Source: Granulicella sp. L56
Lineage (GTDB): Bacteria; Acidobacteriota; Terriglobia; Terriglobales; Acidobacteriaceae
Length of the DNA stretch: 64,000 bases
Assembly (NCBI RefSeq): GCF_009765835.1
Contig: NZ_LMUS01000001.1
Coordinates: 1,230,198 to 1,294,197, forward strand
Direction of reading: 5' to 3'
Made by a program: the position numbers and the translations under genes. The notes beneath the pieces are model-generated. The model saw only the letters and a program-made list of their open reading frames with translations, did no database searches and was not told the origin of the DNA. Positions 25,063 to 34,001 of the stretch are shown here, one piece after another (within the stretch, counting starts at the first letter, position 1; the number at the start of each line of letters is the position of its first letter).

Positions 25063-26025
25063 CTATAAAGTAATTGGCTCGAGCGGGGCAGATTGCATGG
25101 CGAGCAGAAGGCGGTTGCCTAGCAGCTTGGGGTGGCTGGCGAGGGCCTGTTCGGCGGCGATCCGGGCCAGCTCGGGAGCATTGTTGGACTCGGAGAGGTG
25201 GCCAAGAACGATGTAGGAGGCGCCGCCATCGTAGTCGGTGGAGAGGAACTCGGCCGTGGCGTGGTTCGACAGGTGGCCGACGCGGGAGAGGACGCGCTGC
25301 TTGACCGACCAGGGGTAAGGGCCGTCGCGGAGCATCTCGAGGTCGTGGTTGGACTCGAGCAGGAGAGCGTCGATGCGCTTGAGCGCTGCCTTGACGTTGG
25401 GAGGCATATAGCCGAGGTCGGTCGCGACGGCCATACGGAGCCCTTCGGCGGCGAAGACGAAGCCGCAGGGGTCGGCGGCGTCGTGGGGGATGGTGAAGGG
25501 GGTGATGTCGAGGTCGCCGATCGAGAAGCTGGTGCCAGAGTGGAAGTACTCCACCGCTGGAAGGTGAGCTGGGTTGGATTTGGCGGTGGGAGCCGGTTCA
25601 CAGAGATCGGCGGAGACTTGATCTGGAGCTGCTTCGGCGGCGATATCCAAGTTGCCATCCAGATTGCCCTGAGTGACGGCGGCAGCGCGGACCTCTTTTT
25701 CCTGCTGGACGTGATCGAGCCACTTGGCGTAGGTCATGGTGGTTCGGGGAGTGACCATGCGGACCCAGGCGCGGTGGGTGGGCTCGGTGAGGTAGACGGG
25801 GATGTTCAGGCGGCGGGCGAGGACGGCGAGTCCGGCTACGTGGTCGATGTGCTCGTGGGTGACCAGGATGGCGTCGAGGGTGGCGGGGTCTTCTCCGGCG
25901 AGGGCCATGCGCTTGAGGAGTTCGCGGCAGGAGAGGCCGGCATCGACGAGGACGCGGGTACGGGAGGAAGAGATGACGGTGCTGTTGCCTTTGGAACCCG
26001 AGGCGAGCACTGTCATACGCATCAT
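25063..26025 (-). CDS. MBL-fold hydrolase, WalJ/YycJ-like
   Basis: A protein of about 320 residues. It starts MTVLASGSKGNSTVI, typical of the WalJ/YycJ group of metallo-beta-lactamase-fold nucleases, followed by the metal-binding HEHIDHVAG (HxHxDH), an IPHDAADPCGF block with another ligand, TDLGYMPPNV, LLESNHD and LGHLSESNN. A low-complexity insert (about residues 100-145) separates the two halves. Start codons at 26025, 26022 and 26016 are all possible; the frame also stays open further upstream but lacks similarity there. WalJ in Firmicutes acts in DNA repair; here no walRK genes are near. Confidence 0.83.
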   Translation of the reverse strand: MMRMTVLASGSKGNSTVISSSRTRVLVDAGLSCRELLKRMALAGEDPATLDAILVTHEHIDHVAGLAVLARRLNIPVYLTEPTHRAWVRMVTPRTTMTYAKWLDHVQQEKEVRAAAVTQGNLDGNLDIAAEAAPDQVSADLCEPAPTAKSNPAHLPAVEYFHSGTSFSIGDLDITPFTIPHDAADPCGFVFAAEGLRMAVATDLGYMPPNVKAALKRIDALLLESNHDLEMLRDGPYPWSVKQRVLSRVGHLSNHATAEFLSTDYDGGASYIVLGHLSESNNAPELARIAAEQALASHPKLLGNRLLLAMQSAPLEPITL

Positions 26026-26096
26026 TCGTCTACGATACGCCTGTTGGTTGTGGGTTTTGTGGGTGGATGTGCCGGGGATGGTTCGGGGGGGAAGAA

Positions 26097-26122
26097 CCCA
26101 CGTCCCAGAGGCGGGACGTGGG
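26097..26122 (-). terminator. GC-rich hairpin after the MaoC gene
   Basis: CCCACGTCCC (26097-26106) and GGGACGTGGG (26113-26122) form a perfect 10-bp stem with a 6-nt loop, 22 nt beyond the MaoC stop. The stem is followed on the plus strand by GCACCC, like hairpins at 28493 and 62468. A T-run is lacking on either side, so it may be a repeat or a 3'-end stabiliser instead of a true terminator. Confidence 0.45.
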
Positions 26123-26143
26123 GCACCCAATTTCTTGCCGATG

Positions 26144-26596
26144 CTATTTTTCGCGGAGCGGGGCGAGGAAGTTGACGGTGCTGCGCAGGACGACCTCGTT
26201 GTTCTGGTTGAAGGCGAGGGTGCGGGTGCGGACGACGCCGTAGTGTTTGCGCGAGTTCGACTGGCGGACGCCGATGACCTCGATCTCGGTGTGAATGGTG
26301 TCGCCGGGGCGCACGGGCAGAGTCCAGCGCATCTCCTCGACCCCGGCGCCGATCATGCCTCCGGCGACGGTGATGTTCTGCACGCGGAGGCGCATGACGA
26401 TAGCGGCGGTGAGCCAGCCCGAGGCGGCTAGGCCCTTGAAGAAGGAGCCTTCCCCGGCGGCTTCATCGAGGTGAAAGGGCTGCGGGTCGTACTTCTGGCC
26501 GAACTCTTTGATCTCTTCCGTGGTTACCTTGGCTCCGCCGATGGAGTGAAACTTTTGACCGACGTAGAAGTCTTCGAAGTAAAGCTCTTGCGGCAT
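26144..26596 (-). CDS. MaoC-family hydratase
   Basis: A 150-residue single hot-dog domain of the MaoC/(R)-enoyl-CoA hydratase type. The catalytic hydratase motif is seen as KYDPQPFHLDEAAG (Asp and His), followed by the hydrophobic helix ASGWLTAAIVMRL and the late strands VRPGDTIHTEIEVIGVR. It probably adds water to an unsaturated acyl-CoA in the cytoplasm. It is not beside other beta-oxidation genes, though an HBD-type dehydrogenase lies 1 kb away. The ATG at 26596 has AAGGGAG about 5 nt before it. Confidence 0.88.
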   Translation of the reverse strand: MPQELYFEDFYVGQKFHSIGGAKVTTEEIKEFGQKYDPQPFHLDEAAGEGSFFKGLAASGWLTAAIVMRLRVQNITVAGGMIGAGVEEMRWTLPVRPGDTIHTEIEVIGVRQSNSRKHYGVVRTRTLAFNQNNEVVLRSTVNFLAPLREK

Positions 26597-26692
26597 GTGT
26601 TCTCCCTTGTATCCCCGTTGATGAACTTAGTTATAAATTATCAGGGACTGGGAAATATCGTGCATTGCACGCAGGGAATACGACGACTCTGA

Positions 26693-27529
26693 ATGGATAG
26701 ACTCAACTGCATGATCGTGTCCGCTGGCAGGATGAAACGCGCTACCTTCCAACTTTTAGCGTGCATTGCAACATGCATCACCGTCATCAATGGCCAGCAA
26801 ACCAGACCCTCAATTACATTTGCGGTTTCCACGGTCAAACCTAGCCAATCGCAAGGATGGAGGTTGCAGCCCACACTCAATGGGTACACCGCCATGGGCG
26901 TATCGCTTTTTCAGATGATTCAGGAAGCTTATGGAATCTACCAACCGGATAGACTCTCGGGCGGCCCTGCATGGATTGACGCAAGCAAATTTGACCTCGA
27001 AGCGAAGATGGAGGACGCGGATGTGTCTGTTTATCGCGGCCTCACGCTGGAGCAACGCCACCAGATGCTCCAGGCTTTATTGGCAGATCGGTTCAAGCTT
27101 GTCGTCCACCATGAACTCAAAGAGTTTCCTGCCTATGCGCTCGTAGTTGCGAAGAGCGGTCCGAAGCTGCACGCGGCGACACTCGAACAGACGACGCCCG
27201 ACGGCGACATCAAGGGCATCACTGGATTAGTGACACAATCGCAACGAGGCCTTCTTGCGGTGCAGGGATTTTCTATGGAAGGTCTCGCAAGCTTGCTGTC
27301 AGGTTATGGCGACGTTGGCCGCAAGGTCGTCGACAAAACCGGCTTGAAGGGTCGCTATGACTTCACTTTGCGATGGGCTCCGAATGACAGAGCGATCACC
27401 GCATCCGACGCCTCGGGACCATCTATCTTTACGGCGATACAGGAAGATCTTGGACTGAAACTGGAACCCAGCCGAACCATGCTCGATACCATCGTCGTGG
27501 ATCATGCCGAGAAACCTACCGAAAATTAG
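26693..27529 (+). CDS. TIGR03435-family exported protein, second copy
   Basis: A 278-residue member of the TIGR03435 family. A signal-like hydrophobic segment (FQLLACIATCITVINGQQ) comes first, then FAVSTVKPSQSQ, LFQMIQEAYGIYQPDRLSGGP (family core), KFDLEAKM, DRFKLVVHHELKEFPAYALVV, VVDKTGLKGRYDFTLRW, SIFTAIQEDLGLKLEP and the C-terminal DHAEKPTEN. It is clearly paralogous to 13814-14674 but diverged. ATG 26693 is used; ATG 26732 (MKRATFQLL) would put the signal at the extreme N-terminus. A CGTGCA-T-TGCACG palindrome lies 22 bp upstream of the start. Function unknown. Confidence 0.83.
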   Translation: MDRLNCMIVSAGRMKRATFQLLACIATCITVINGQQTRPSITFAVSTVKPSQSQGWRLQPTLNGYTAMGVSLFQMIQEAYGIYQPDRLSGGPAWIDASKFDLEAKMEDADVSVYRGLTLEQRHQMLQALLADRFKLVVHHELKEFPAYALVVAKSGPKLHAATLEQTTPDGDIKGITGLVTQSQRGLLAVQGFSMEGLASLLSGYGDVGRKVVDKTGLKGRYDFTLRWAPNDRAITASDASGPSIFTAIQEDLGLKLEPSRTMLDTIVVDHAEKPTEN

Positions 27530-27565
27530 CTCGCGGTACTTATCCTTGCGTCGATACCCCAAGAG

Positions 27566-28417
<852 letters not shown>

Positions 28418-28492
28418 AGGCGGTTCTTATCTGACGTTGAAGTGTAGCAGTTGGGGTAGAACAGGCAACTACCCGTGGGTTGAGAGCATCGA

Positions 28493-28525
28493 CCCCACCC
28501 TTCGCAAAGTACGCGAAGGATGGGG
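28493..28525. repeat. Intergenic hairpin with GGGGCACCC end
   Basis: CCCCACCCTTCGC and GCGAAGGATGGGG pair as an imperfect stem (one bulge) around a 7-nt loop, followed by CACCC. It resembles the hairpins at 26097 and 62468, which also end with a GGGGCAC or GGGCACC block. It lies between divergently placed transcripts' ends, upstream of the HBD gene and downstream of the PP2C gene. Confidence 0.45.
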
Positions 28526-28615
28526 CACCCGGCGGCAATTGTAGAAGCAAGTACAAAGCCGGTCCTCCCGCTTCGCGGAAGGATGACAAGGTTTTCGGCA
28601 GGGGGAGACAGGGGT

Positions 28616-29404
28616 TCAGGGGACGGCTATGAGCAGGACGGTGGTGTTGTCGTGGCCGCCGTTGTGGTTGGCAGCGGCGATGAGGACCTCGCAGGCCTGG
28701 TTGAGGGCGGCCCGTGTGACGGGCGAGGGGATGGCGGCGAGAATGGACTCGATTTCGATGTCGGAGACGTCGTGGGTAAGGCCGTCGGAGGCGAGCAGAT
28801 AGAGATCGCGAGGCTGGAGGTGGTGGCGCTGAATCTCGGGCTCGATGCCGGGGCGGGAGCCGATGGCGCGGGTAATGAGGTTGCGCATGGGAGAGATGGC
28901 AGCCTGCGCGGGGGTGATCTGACCGGCGCGGAGCTGCTCTTCCACAAGAGAGTGGTCGTGGGTGAGCTGTTGCAGATGGCCGTAGCGGAGGCGGTAGCAG
29001 CGGCTGTCGCCTACGTGGGCGAGCCAGATGGAGGCGGCGATGTCCGCGACGGGAGCGAGGAGAGCGACCAGCGTGGTGCCCATGCCGGAGAACTTTGAGG
29101 ATTGGCGGGAGTGCTGGTAGACCGCCTGATTGGCCGCGAAGACAGCGGTGCAGAGACGCTCCTGCGGGCTGACAGCGTGGCTGCCGTTGCCGTTACCGTT
29201 GCCATTGCCGGTGGGCAGACGCAGATGGCTGAGGAAGGTCTCGGCGGCGAGGTGGCTGGCGACCTCGCCGGCGGCGGCCCCCCCCATGCCATCGCAGACG
29301 ACGAAGGCCCCGGTTTCTTCGCAGGTGGCGCAGGCGTCCTCGTTGCCGCGGCGGACGAGGCCCCGGTGAGACAACATCGCGTGGATGAGTTGATTAGCCG
29401 ACAT
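28616..29404 (-). CDS. PP2C-family serine/threonine phosphatase
   Basis: A soluble phosphatase of about 262 residues, like bacterial PrpC/Stp. The metal-binding motifs are RGNEDACATC (Asp), VVCDGMGGAAAGEVAS (Asp-Gly), HVGDSRCYRL, LLASDGLTHDVSD and the C-terminal GGHDNTTVLLI. It should dephosphorylate Ser/Thr-phosphorylated proteins; no partner kinase gene is in the window. ATG 29404 (MSANQLIHAML) fits the family start; an ATG at 29437 is open but adds an unrelated extension. It is divergent from the DNA methyltransferase gene 94 nt away. Gly/Asn repeats (GNGNGNGNG) interrupt the region after residue 60. Confidence 0.9.
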   Translation of the reverse strand: MSANQLIHAMLSHRGLVRRGNEDACATCEETGAFVVCDGMGGAAAGEVASHLAAETFLSHLRLPTGNGNGNGNGSHAVSPQERLCTAVFAANQAVYQHSRQSSKFSGMGTTLVALLAPVADIAASIWLAHVGDSRCYRLRYGHLQQLTHDHSLVEEQLRAGQITPAQAAISPMRNLITRAIGSRPGIEPEIQRHHLQPRDLYLLASDGLTHDVSDIEIESILAAIPSPVTRAALNQACEVLIAAANHNGGHDNTTVLLIAVP

Positions 29405-29497
29405 AGATTCAGTTGAAAATCTTTTGCACAAAACCATACACGGTGAAGCGCCGAAGGCCAAGGCTGGGTTAGTTTAGGGGCTGAGGCAAAGCGACGG

Positions 29498-30370
29498 ATG
29501 AACCGGATTGTGCAGGGGGACAACCTCGAAATTTTGCGGGGGATAAAGGCGGAATCGGTGGAGTTGATCTATATCGACCCGCCATTTAATACAGGCAAAC
29601 GGCAGGCCCGGACGCAGATGAAGACCGTGCAGGATGCGACCGGCGACCGCGTCGGCTTTGGCGGGCGGCGCTACCGGACCGAGGTGTTGAAGGTGCAGGC
29701 AGGCGGCTCGGGGTACGGCGACCAGTTCGACGACTTTCTCGGTTTCCTGCGACCCCGGCTGGAGGAGGCCTACCGTGTGCTGTCGGCAACGGGATCGCTG
29801 TTCTTCCACATCGACTATCGCGAGGTGCACTACTGCAAGGTGATGCTCGACGAGATCTTTGGGCGTACGAGCTTTCAGAACGAGATCATCTGGGCCTACG
29901 ACTACGGCGCGCGCGCCAAGAAGCGCTGGCCCGCCAAGCACGACAATATCCTCTGGTACACCAAGGACCCGGAGCGGTACACCTTCAATCTGGAGGAGTG
30001 CGACCGGATTCCCTACATGGCCCCCGGCCTGGTGGGAGCGGAGAAGGCGGCCAGGGGAAAGACGCCGACGGACGTCTGGTGGCACACCATCGTTTCGCCA
30101 ACCGGCAAGGAGAAGACCGGCTATGCGACGCAGAAGCCGCTGGGAGTACTGGAGCGGATTGTGAAAGTCCACTCGAATCCGGGAGAGCTGGTGCTGGATT
30201 TTTTTGCCGGAAGCGGGACCATGGGAGAGGCGGCGGCGAAGCATGGGCGCAGCTTCGTCATGGTCGACGAGAGTGCGGACGCAGTAGCGGTGATGGAGAA
30301 GCGACTGAAAAAGTACGCCCCCAAGAGAAAGAAGGCGGCTCCGCGCAAAAAGCGATTGAAAACCGATTGA
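29498..30370 (+). CDS. DNA methyltransferase, beta class (N4/N6-type)
   Basis: A 290-residue amino-methyltransferase. The catalytic motif IV is near the N-terminus (LIYIDPPFNTG) and the AdoMet motif I near the C-terminus (LDFFAGSGTMGEAA), an order typical of the beta class. DPPF favours N6-adenine, though N4-cytosine cannot be excluded. The C-terminal tail is Lys/Arg-rich (KKYAPKRKKAAPRKKRLK). No restriction endonuclease gene is adjacent, so this looks like a solitary methyltransferase of the kind that marks DNA for regulation or protection. Target sequence unknown. Confidence 0.88.
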   Translation: MNRIVQGDNLEILRGIKAESVELIYIDPPFNTGKRQARTQMKTVQDATGDRVGFGGRRYRTEVLKVQAGGSGYGDQFDDFLGFLRPRLEEAYRVLSATGSLFFHIDYREVHYCKVMLDEIFGRTSFQNEIIWAYDYGARAKKRWPAKHDNILWYTKDPERYTFNLEECDRIPYMAPGLVGAEKAARGKTPTDVWWHTIVSPTGKEKTGYATQKPLGVLERIVKVHSNPGELVLDFFAGSGTMGEAAAKHGRSFVMVDESADAVAVMEKRLKKYAPKRKKAAPRKKRLKTD

Positions 30371-30390
30371 GCCGCCTCTGCTAGTCGAGG

Positions 30391-31839
30391 TTATTTCTCC
30401 TGTTTCGGGAATCGCTGACCAGCACCCGGCAGTATGGGCTTGGGCAGCGAGGAGGCTCCGTACTTCGCCAGGTTGAGCTGGGTTGCGGTATCGGGCAACT
30501 CGGGCGACCTTCGACTCGCTTCGTTGAAGCGAAACGTCTCGCTGAGATTGCGGAAGGTGCGTCTACGCCAGGGGCTGATGTTGGGCTCGCGGACGCCGGT
30601 AAACTCCTCCAAAAATTGCAGGACAGAGGTATGGTCGAACTGCTGGCTGCATACGTGACCGCCAGTCGTCCAGGGCGAGATGACGATGCAGGGCACACGG
30701 AATCCCGCGCCGATAGGGAGACCGTCGATAAACTCAAGCGGCGTGCCCTCAGGGGGAGTGGGCGGCGCGACGTGGTCGAAGATGCCATCGTTTTCGTCGT
30801 AGTTGAGGATGAAGGCAGTCTTGGCCCACACGTCCGGATTGGCGGCAATCGCATCGATCTTGCTAGCCACAAAAGCTGCGCCGTCGGCGGGCATGTGGTC
30901 CGGGTGTTCCGATTGAAAGCTGGTGGGAATGATCCATGAGACTGCGGGCAGCCTGTCGTTGATGGCGTCATATTCGAACTGCCCTTCCGCGCCGCGCACC
31001 ATGGCTTTTTGATAGAGCGGCGAGCCGAGGGGCGCGTCCTGAAAGACCTTGAACGTCTCCAGAAGGTTGCAGCCGTAGTTGTCCTGCTGCTGGTAGACCT
31101 TCCAACTGATGCCGGCCTTCTCCAGCCGCTCGGGATAGGTCGTCCAGGCGTATCCACCCTCCGGCGTCACGTTGTGGACGATCGGGCCGCCATGCCGTCC
31201 CTCGGGATCGATGGTACCGGTCATCCAATACATCCGGTTGGGCCAGGTCGGTCCCAGCAGTGAGCAGTGATAGGCGTCACAGATGGTGAAGGTCTCCGCC
31301 AGCGCGAACTGGAAGGGGATGTCTTCGCGCGTGTAGTAGCCCATGCAGTAGGGGCCGTGGAGTCCGTCGGCCTTGCGATGCGCCTGCAACCACTGGTCCA
31401 TGCGGCCGTTGTTCCAGGCCTCGTGCTGCACCGCCCAGGCGTGGCTGGTGGAGGGGATCTTCTGCGCGCTGGTCGAGCGGGTGTCGAGATGAAACGGCAG
31501 CGTATATCCATCGGGGTTGACGATGTCCGGCTGATAAAACACGGATTTGCCGGTGGAGAGTTGCAACGCATGAGGATCGCTGAAGCCTCGGACGCCGGGC
31601 AGCGTGCCGAAGTAATGATCGAACGACCGGTTCTCCTGCATCAGCACGACGACGTGCTTGATGTCGCGCAACGAGCTGTGCCGGGGCCGCCACAAAGCCA
31701 ATGCGCGTTGCAGATTTGGAGGCATCAGGGTCGAAGCGGCAGCGGCAGCCGCGACCTTCGAGGCGCTCTTCAACAATTGGCGGCGGTTGAATCTGGCAGG
31801 CGTCACAACAGGTGGAAACTGATCCCTCGTATCACTCAT
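30391..31839 (-). CDS. Tat-exported phospholipase C-like phosphoesterase
   Basis: A 482-residue member of the bacterial phosphoesterase family (phospholipase C / acid phosphatase AcpA type). A twin-arginine signal is visible (FNRRQLLKSASKVAAAAAAS), implying folded export. The catalytic region is HVVVLMQENRSFDHYFGTLPGVRGFSD, quoted here as two adjacent blocks; others are the metal ligands DENDGIFDHVAPPTPP and SPWTTGGHV, and FDHTSVLQFLEE. It is about the length of mycobacterial-type PLCs and lacks the C-terminal repeats of Pseudomonas PlcH/PlcN. It probably releases phosphate from phospholipids or other phosphoesters outside the inner membrane. Confidence 0.9.
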   Translation of the reverse strand: MSDTRDQFPPVVTPARFNRRQLLKSASKVAAAAAASTLMPPNLQRALALWRPRHSSLRDIKHVVVLMQENRSFDHYFGTLPGVRGFSDPHALQLSTGKSVFYQPDIVNPDGYTLPFHLDTRSTSAQKIPSTSHAWAVQHEAWNNGRMDQWLQAHRKADGLHGPYCMGYYTREDIPFQFALAETFTICDAYHCSLLGPTWPNRMYWMTGTIDPEGRHGGPIVHNVTPEGGYAWTTYPERLEKAGISWKVYQQQDNYGCNLLETFKVFQDAPLGSPLYQKAMVRGAEGQFEYDAINDRLPAVSWIIPTSFQSEHPDHMPADGAAFVASKIDAIAANPDVWAKTAFILNYDENDGIFDHVAPPTPPEGTPLEFIDGLPIGAGFRVPCIVISPWTTGGHVCSQQFDHTSVLQFLEEFTGVREPNISPWRRRTFRNLSETFRFNEASRRSPELPDTATQLNLAKYGASSLPKPILPGAGQRFPKQEK

Positions 31840-32063
31840 GAATCTGCGATCTTCCCTTCATTTCGAGATGATGCCGACCGTACCAGGCATTGGTGATGCT
31901 GACTTCTTTATTGCACCGGACCACATTTGTTCGCAAGCGCAGTAATTTTCCGCCGCTCCGATGGGATTCACCATACCGGAGCAGTATTACAGAATGATGG
32001 GCACTCCCTTGGAGCCTCTTCCCTTTTTGCGGCTTACGGCAGGAAGCATCGTAGAATCAGACG

Positions 32064-32519
32064 ATGAAATATCTGGTGGCGTTGCTGGCGTTGGCAGGGT
32101 TGGCGGTAAGCGTAATGGGACTTCGGATCCACAACATGGACCCGGCGAAGGCACCTCCTTGTGCCATCAGCGAGCACTGGGACTGCGGCTCGGTGAACCA
32201 TAGCCGGTTTGCGGTGTTTCCGGCCAAGACGTTCGACGAGGCTCCAGGGAAGATCCATATTCCCGTGGCGACGGTGGGGATTGTAGGCTATGCCCTGATC
32301 GCCCTGCTGGCGCTGATGGACCGCTGGTGGCTGGTGTTTGAAGCGGCGCAACTTGGATTCATGTGCGCCTCGTTTTTGAGCTACCTCGAAGCGTTTGTGA
32401 TGGAGAAGTGGTGCATCTACTGCGTGTGGTCGTGGGGCATTATGACCGCAATTCTGGTGTTGACGATTGGGTGGCTGGTGTATCGGCGGCGAGGCGGAAG
32501 AGTGGCCTGGAATCAATAG
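32064..32519 (+). CDS. Vitamin K epoxide reductase (VKOR) family protein
   Basis: A 151-residue membrane protein with four hydrophobic segments. VKOR hallmarks are an early loop cysteine pair (APPCAISEHWDCGSVNHSRF), the HIPVATVGIVGYALI segment with the conserved serine position replaced by Val-Gly, and the active-site CxxC in EKWCIYCVWSWG in the last helices. Bacterial VKORs reoxidise DsbA-like proteins and hand electrons to quinone. No DsbA-like domain is fused here. It is followed 8 nt later by a small membrane protein gene and then an MqnC-like gene, so the three may form an operon. Confidence 0.88.
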   Translation: MKYLVALLALAGLAVSVMGLRIHNMDPAKAPPCAISEHWDCGSVNHSRFAVFPAKTFDEAPGKIHIPVATVGIVGYALIALLALMDRWWLVFEAAQLGFMCASFLSYLEAFVMEKWCIYCVWSWGIMTAILVLTIGWLVYRRRGGRVAWNQ

Positions 32520-32527
32520 GGGAATCT

Positions 32528-32905
32528 ATGTGGCCTAAATTGTTTGCACAGTTGTTCGAGCTGCTTCCGCACATCACGCGGCTGGTGCCGATGGCGGATA
32601 AATATTTTTCGTCTCGGACGTCCTCAGAGAAGGCCACCGAGGCCGCCATGGTGGCGATGGCCGAGGGCGTGCGCGGCGATCTGGGTCAGGTGACCAAAGC
32701 CCATGCCGGGCTTTATCAGCAGTTGCAGGAGCAGAGTGGACAGATCGCGGAGGTCTCCGCTGAGGTGAAGCGCATGGGTGCGGCGCTGGAACGGGTGACG
32801 GCGCTGGAGTTGCAGGTGGTGGCTCTGGGGTGGTGGGTGAAGGTTGGGGTTTCGCTGATTGTGGCTCTGCTGGTGGCGGTGATTGTTTTGCTGGTGCGCC
32901 GGTAG
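32528..32905 (+). CDS. Small coiled-coil membrane-anchored protein
   Basis: A 125-residue protein not assigned to a family. Residues 1-45 are mixed, the middle (about 45-95) is a helical, probably coiled-coil region (QVTKAHAGLYQQLQEQSGQIAEVSAEV in overlapping heptads), and the C-terminus is one transmembrane helix (WWVKVGVSLIVALLVAVIVLLV) ending in RR. This is a tail-anchored layout. AGGGGAA lies 5 nt before ATG 32528, and it begins 8 nt after the VKOR stop, so the two are almost certainly cotranscribed. Function unknown. Confidence 0.7.
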   Translation: MWPKLFAQLFELLPHITRLVPMADKYFSSRTSSEKATEAAMVAMAEGVRGDLGQVTKAHAGLYQQLQEQSGQIAEVSAEVKRMGAALERVTALELQVVALGWWVKVGVSLIVALLVAVIVLLVRR

Positions 32906-32951
32906 AGTGGGCACCCAACTTTATTGTGTGTCAACCGGATAGAATCTGAGT

Positions 32952-33893
32952 ATGGGGATTAGCCGGGAACAAGCTCTGGATTGCTTCAACAGCGACGATT
33001 TGATTGGGATTGGGATGGAAGCCGATGCGATGCGGCGAGAGCTGCATCCGGAAGGCGTGGTGAGCTATGCCATCGACCGCAGGATCGATGGTGCGACTGC
33101 GCCGTTTGAGACGATCTGCGAACAGATTCGGGAGACCGTCGAGAGGGGCGGGACGGGCGTTACTCTGCGCGGAGACCTCGGCACAGAACAAAAGATCGAT
33201 TGGTACGAGCGGCTGTTCGCTGGAATACGCGAGCAGTTCCCCGCTGTTTGGCTGCACTGCCTTTCGGCGAGCGAGATTCTGGCAATTGCGAATGCCTCGG
33301 GGTTGACCGTGCGGGACGCGATCCTGCGGCTACAAGAGGCAGGGCTGGGATCGATTCCGGGAGACGATGCGGGGATTCTCGATGACGCGGTGCAGCAGGG
33401 CGGCGCTCGCGGCAAGGCGACGGTGGCAGAGTGGGTCTCAGTGCATCGCACAGCGCATGAGCTGGGGATGCGGACGACTGCCGCGATGACGTTTGGCGCG
33501 GGCGAGAGTTTTGAGCAACGGCTGAACCATCTGGAAGTTGTGCGACAACTACAGGAGGAGACGGGCGGGTTTACCGCGTTTGCTCCGGTGAGCTTTCAGC
33601 CGCGCAAGGCAGGCGTGAGCGGCTTTGAAGAAGCTACCGCTGTGGAGTATATGAAGACGCTGGCGGTATCGCGGATCGTTCTGGACAATGTGGAGAATGT
33701 GCAGGCCGACCTGGAGACGCAGGGGCTGAAGGTCTTGCAGATGGCGCTGCGATTCGGCGGGAACGACGTGGGTTCGGTACCGCTGAATGGGTCCGACGAT
33801 ACGACCGAGGAAGATCTGCGCCGGGTGATTCGCGGCGCAGGGTTCAAGCCGGTGCAGCGGGATACGTTGTACCGGACGATGTTCCTGGGCTAA
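32952..33893 (+). CDS. MqnC/CofH-like protein lacking the radical-SAM cysteine motif
   Basis: A 313-residue protein that aligns with dehypoxanthine futalosine cyclase (MqnC) over most of its length: EGVVSYAIDRRID, ETVERGGTGVTLRG, WLHCLSASEI, LRLQEAGLGSIPGDDAGIL, TVAEWVSVHRTAHELGMRTT, TFGAGESFEQRLNHLEVVRQ (cf. the family's MxGxxE-ExxHL), LQEETGGFTAFAPVSFQP and a late GGNDVGS. The CxxxCxxC segment that binds the 4Fe-4S cluster, which should follow SYAIDRRID, is missing: about 25 residues are absent in frame, and no other CxxxCxxC occurs. It therefore cannot be a normal radical-SAM enzyme. It may be a regulatory or structural paralogue of menaquinone biosynthesis. It lies 46 nt after the small membrane protein. 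Confidence 0.8.
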   Translation: MGISREQALDCFNSDDLIGIGMEADAMRRELHPEGVVSYAIDRRIDGATAPFETICEQIRETVERGGTGVTLRGDLGTEQKIDWYERLFAGIREQFPAVWLHCLSASEILAIANASGLTVRDAILRLQEAGLGSIPGDDAGILDDAVQQGGARGKATVAEWVSVHRTAHELGMRTTAAMTFGAGESFEQRLNHLEVVRQLQEETGGFTAFAPVSFQPRKAGVSGFEEATAVEYMKTLAVSRIVLDNVENVQADLETQGLKVLQMALRFGGNDVGSVPLNGSDDTTEEDLRRVIRGAGFKPVQRDTLYRTMFLG

Positions 33894-34001
33894 CCAGGTC
33901 TGTCGCGGCCTGGATTCGCGTAGAATCGGTTCAATACAGTAACCCCTTGCTGGAGCAGCCTCCTGTCTTCTTTCGTTCAATCGATTCCGTCTACGCTCGC
34001 C

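Noticed and set aside
29160..29220. GTTGCCGTTACC-type microsatellite as a regulatory repeat
   Set aside because: It lies in the PP2C coding frame and encodes a Gly/Asn run in the protein.
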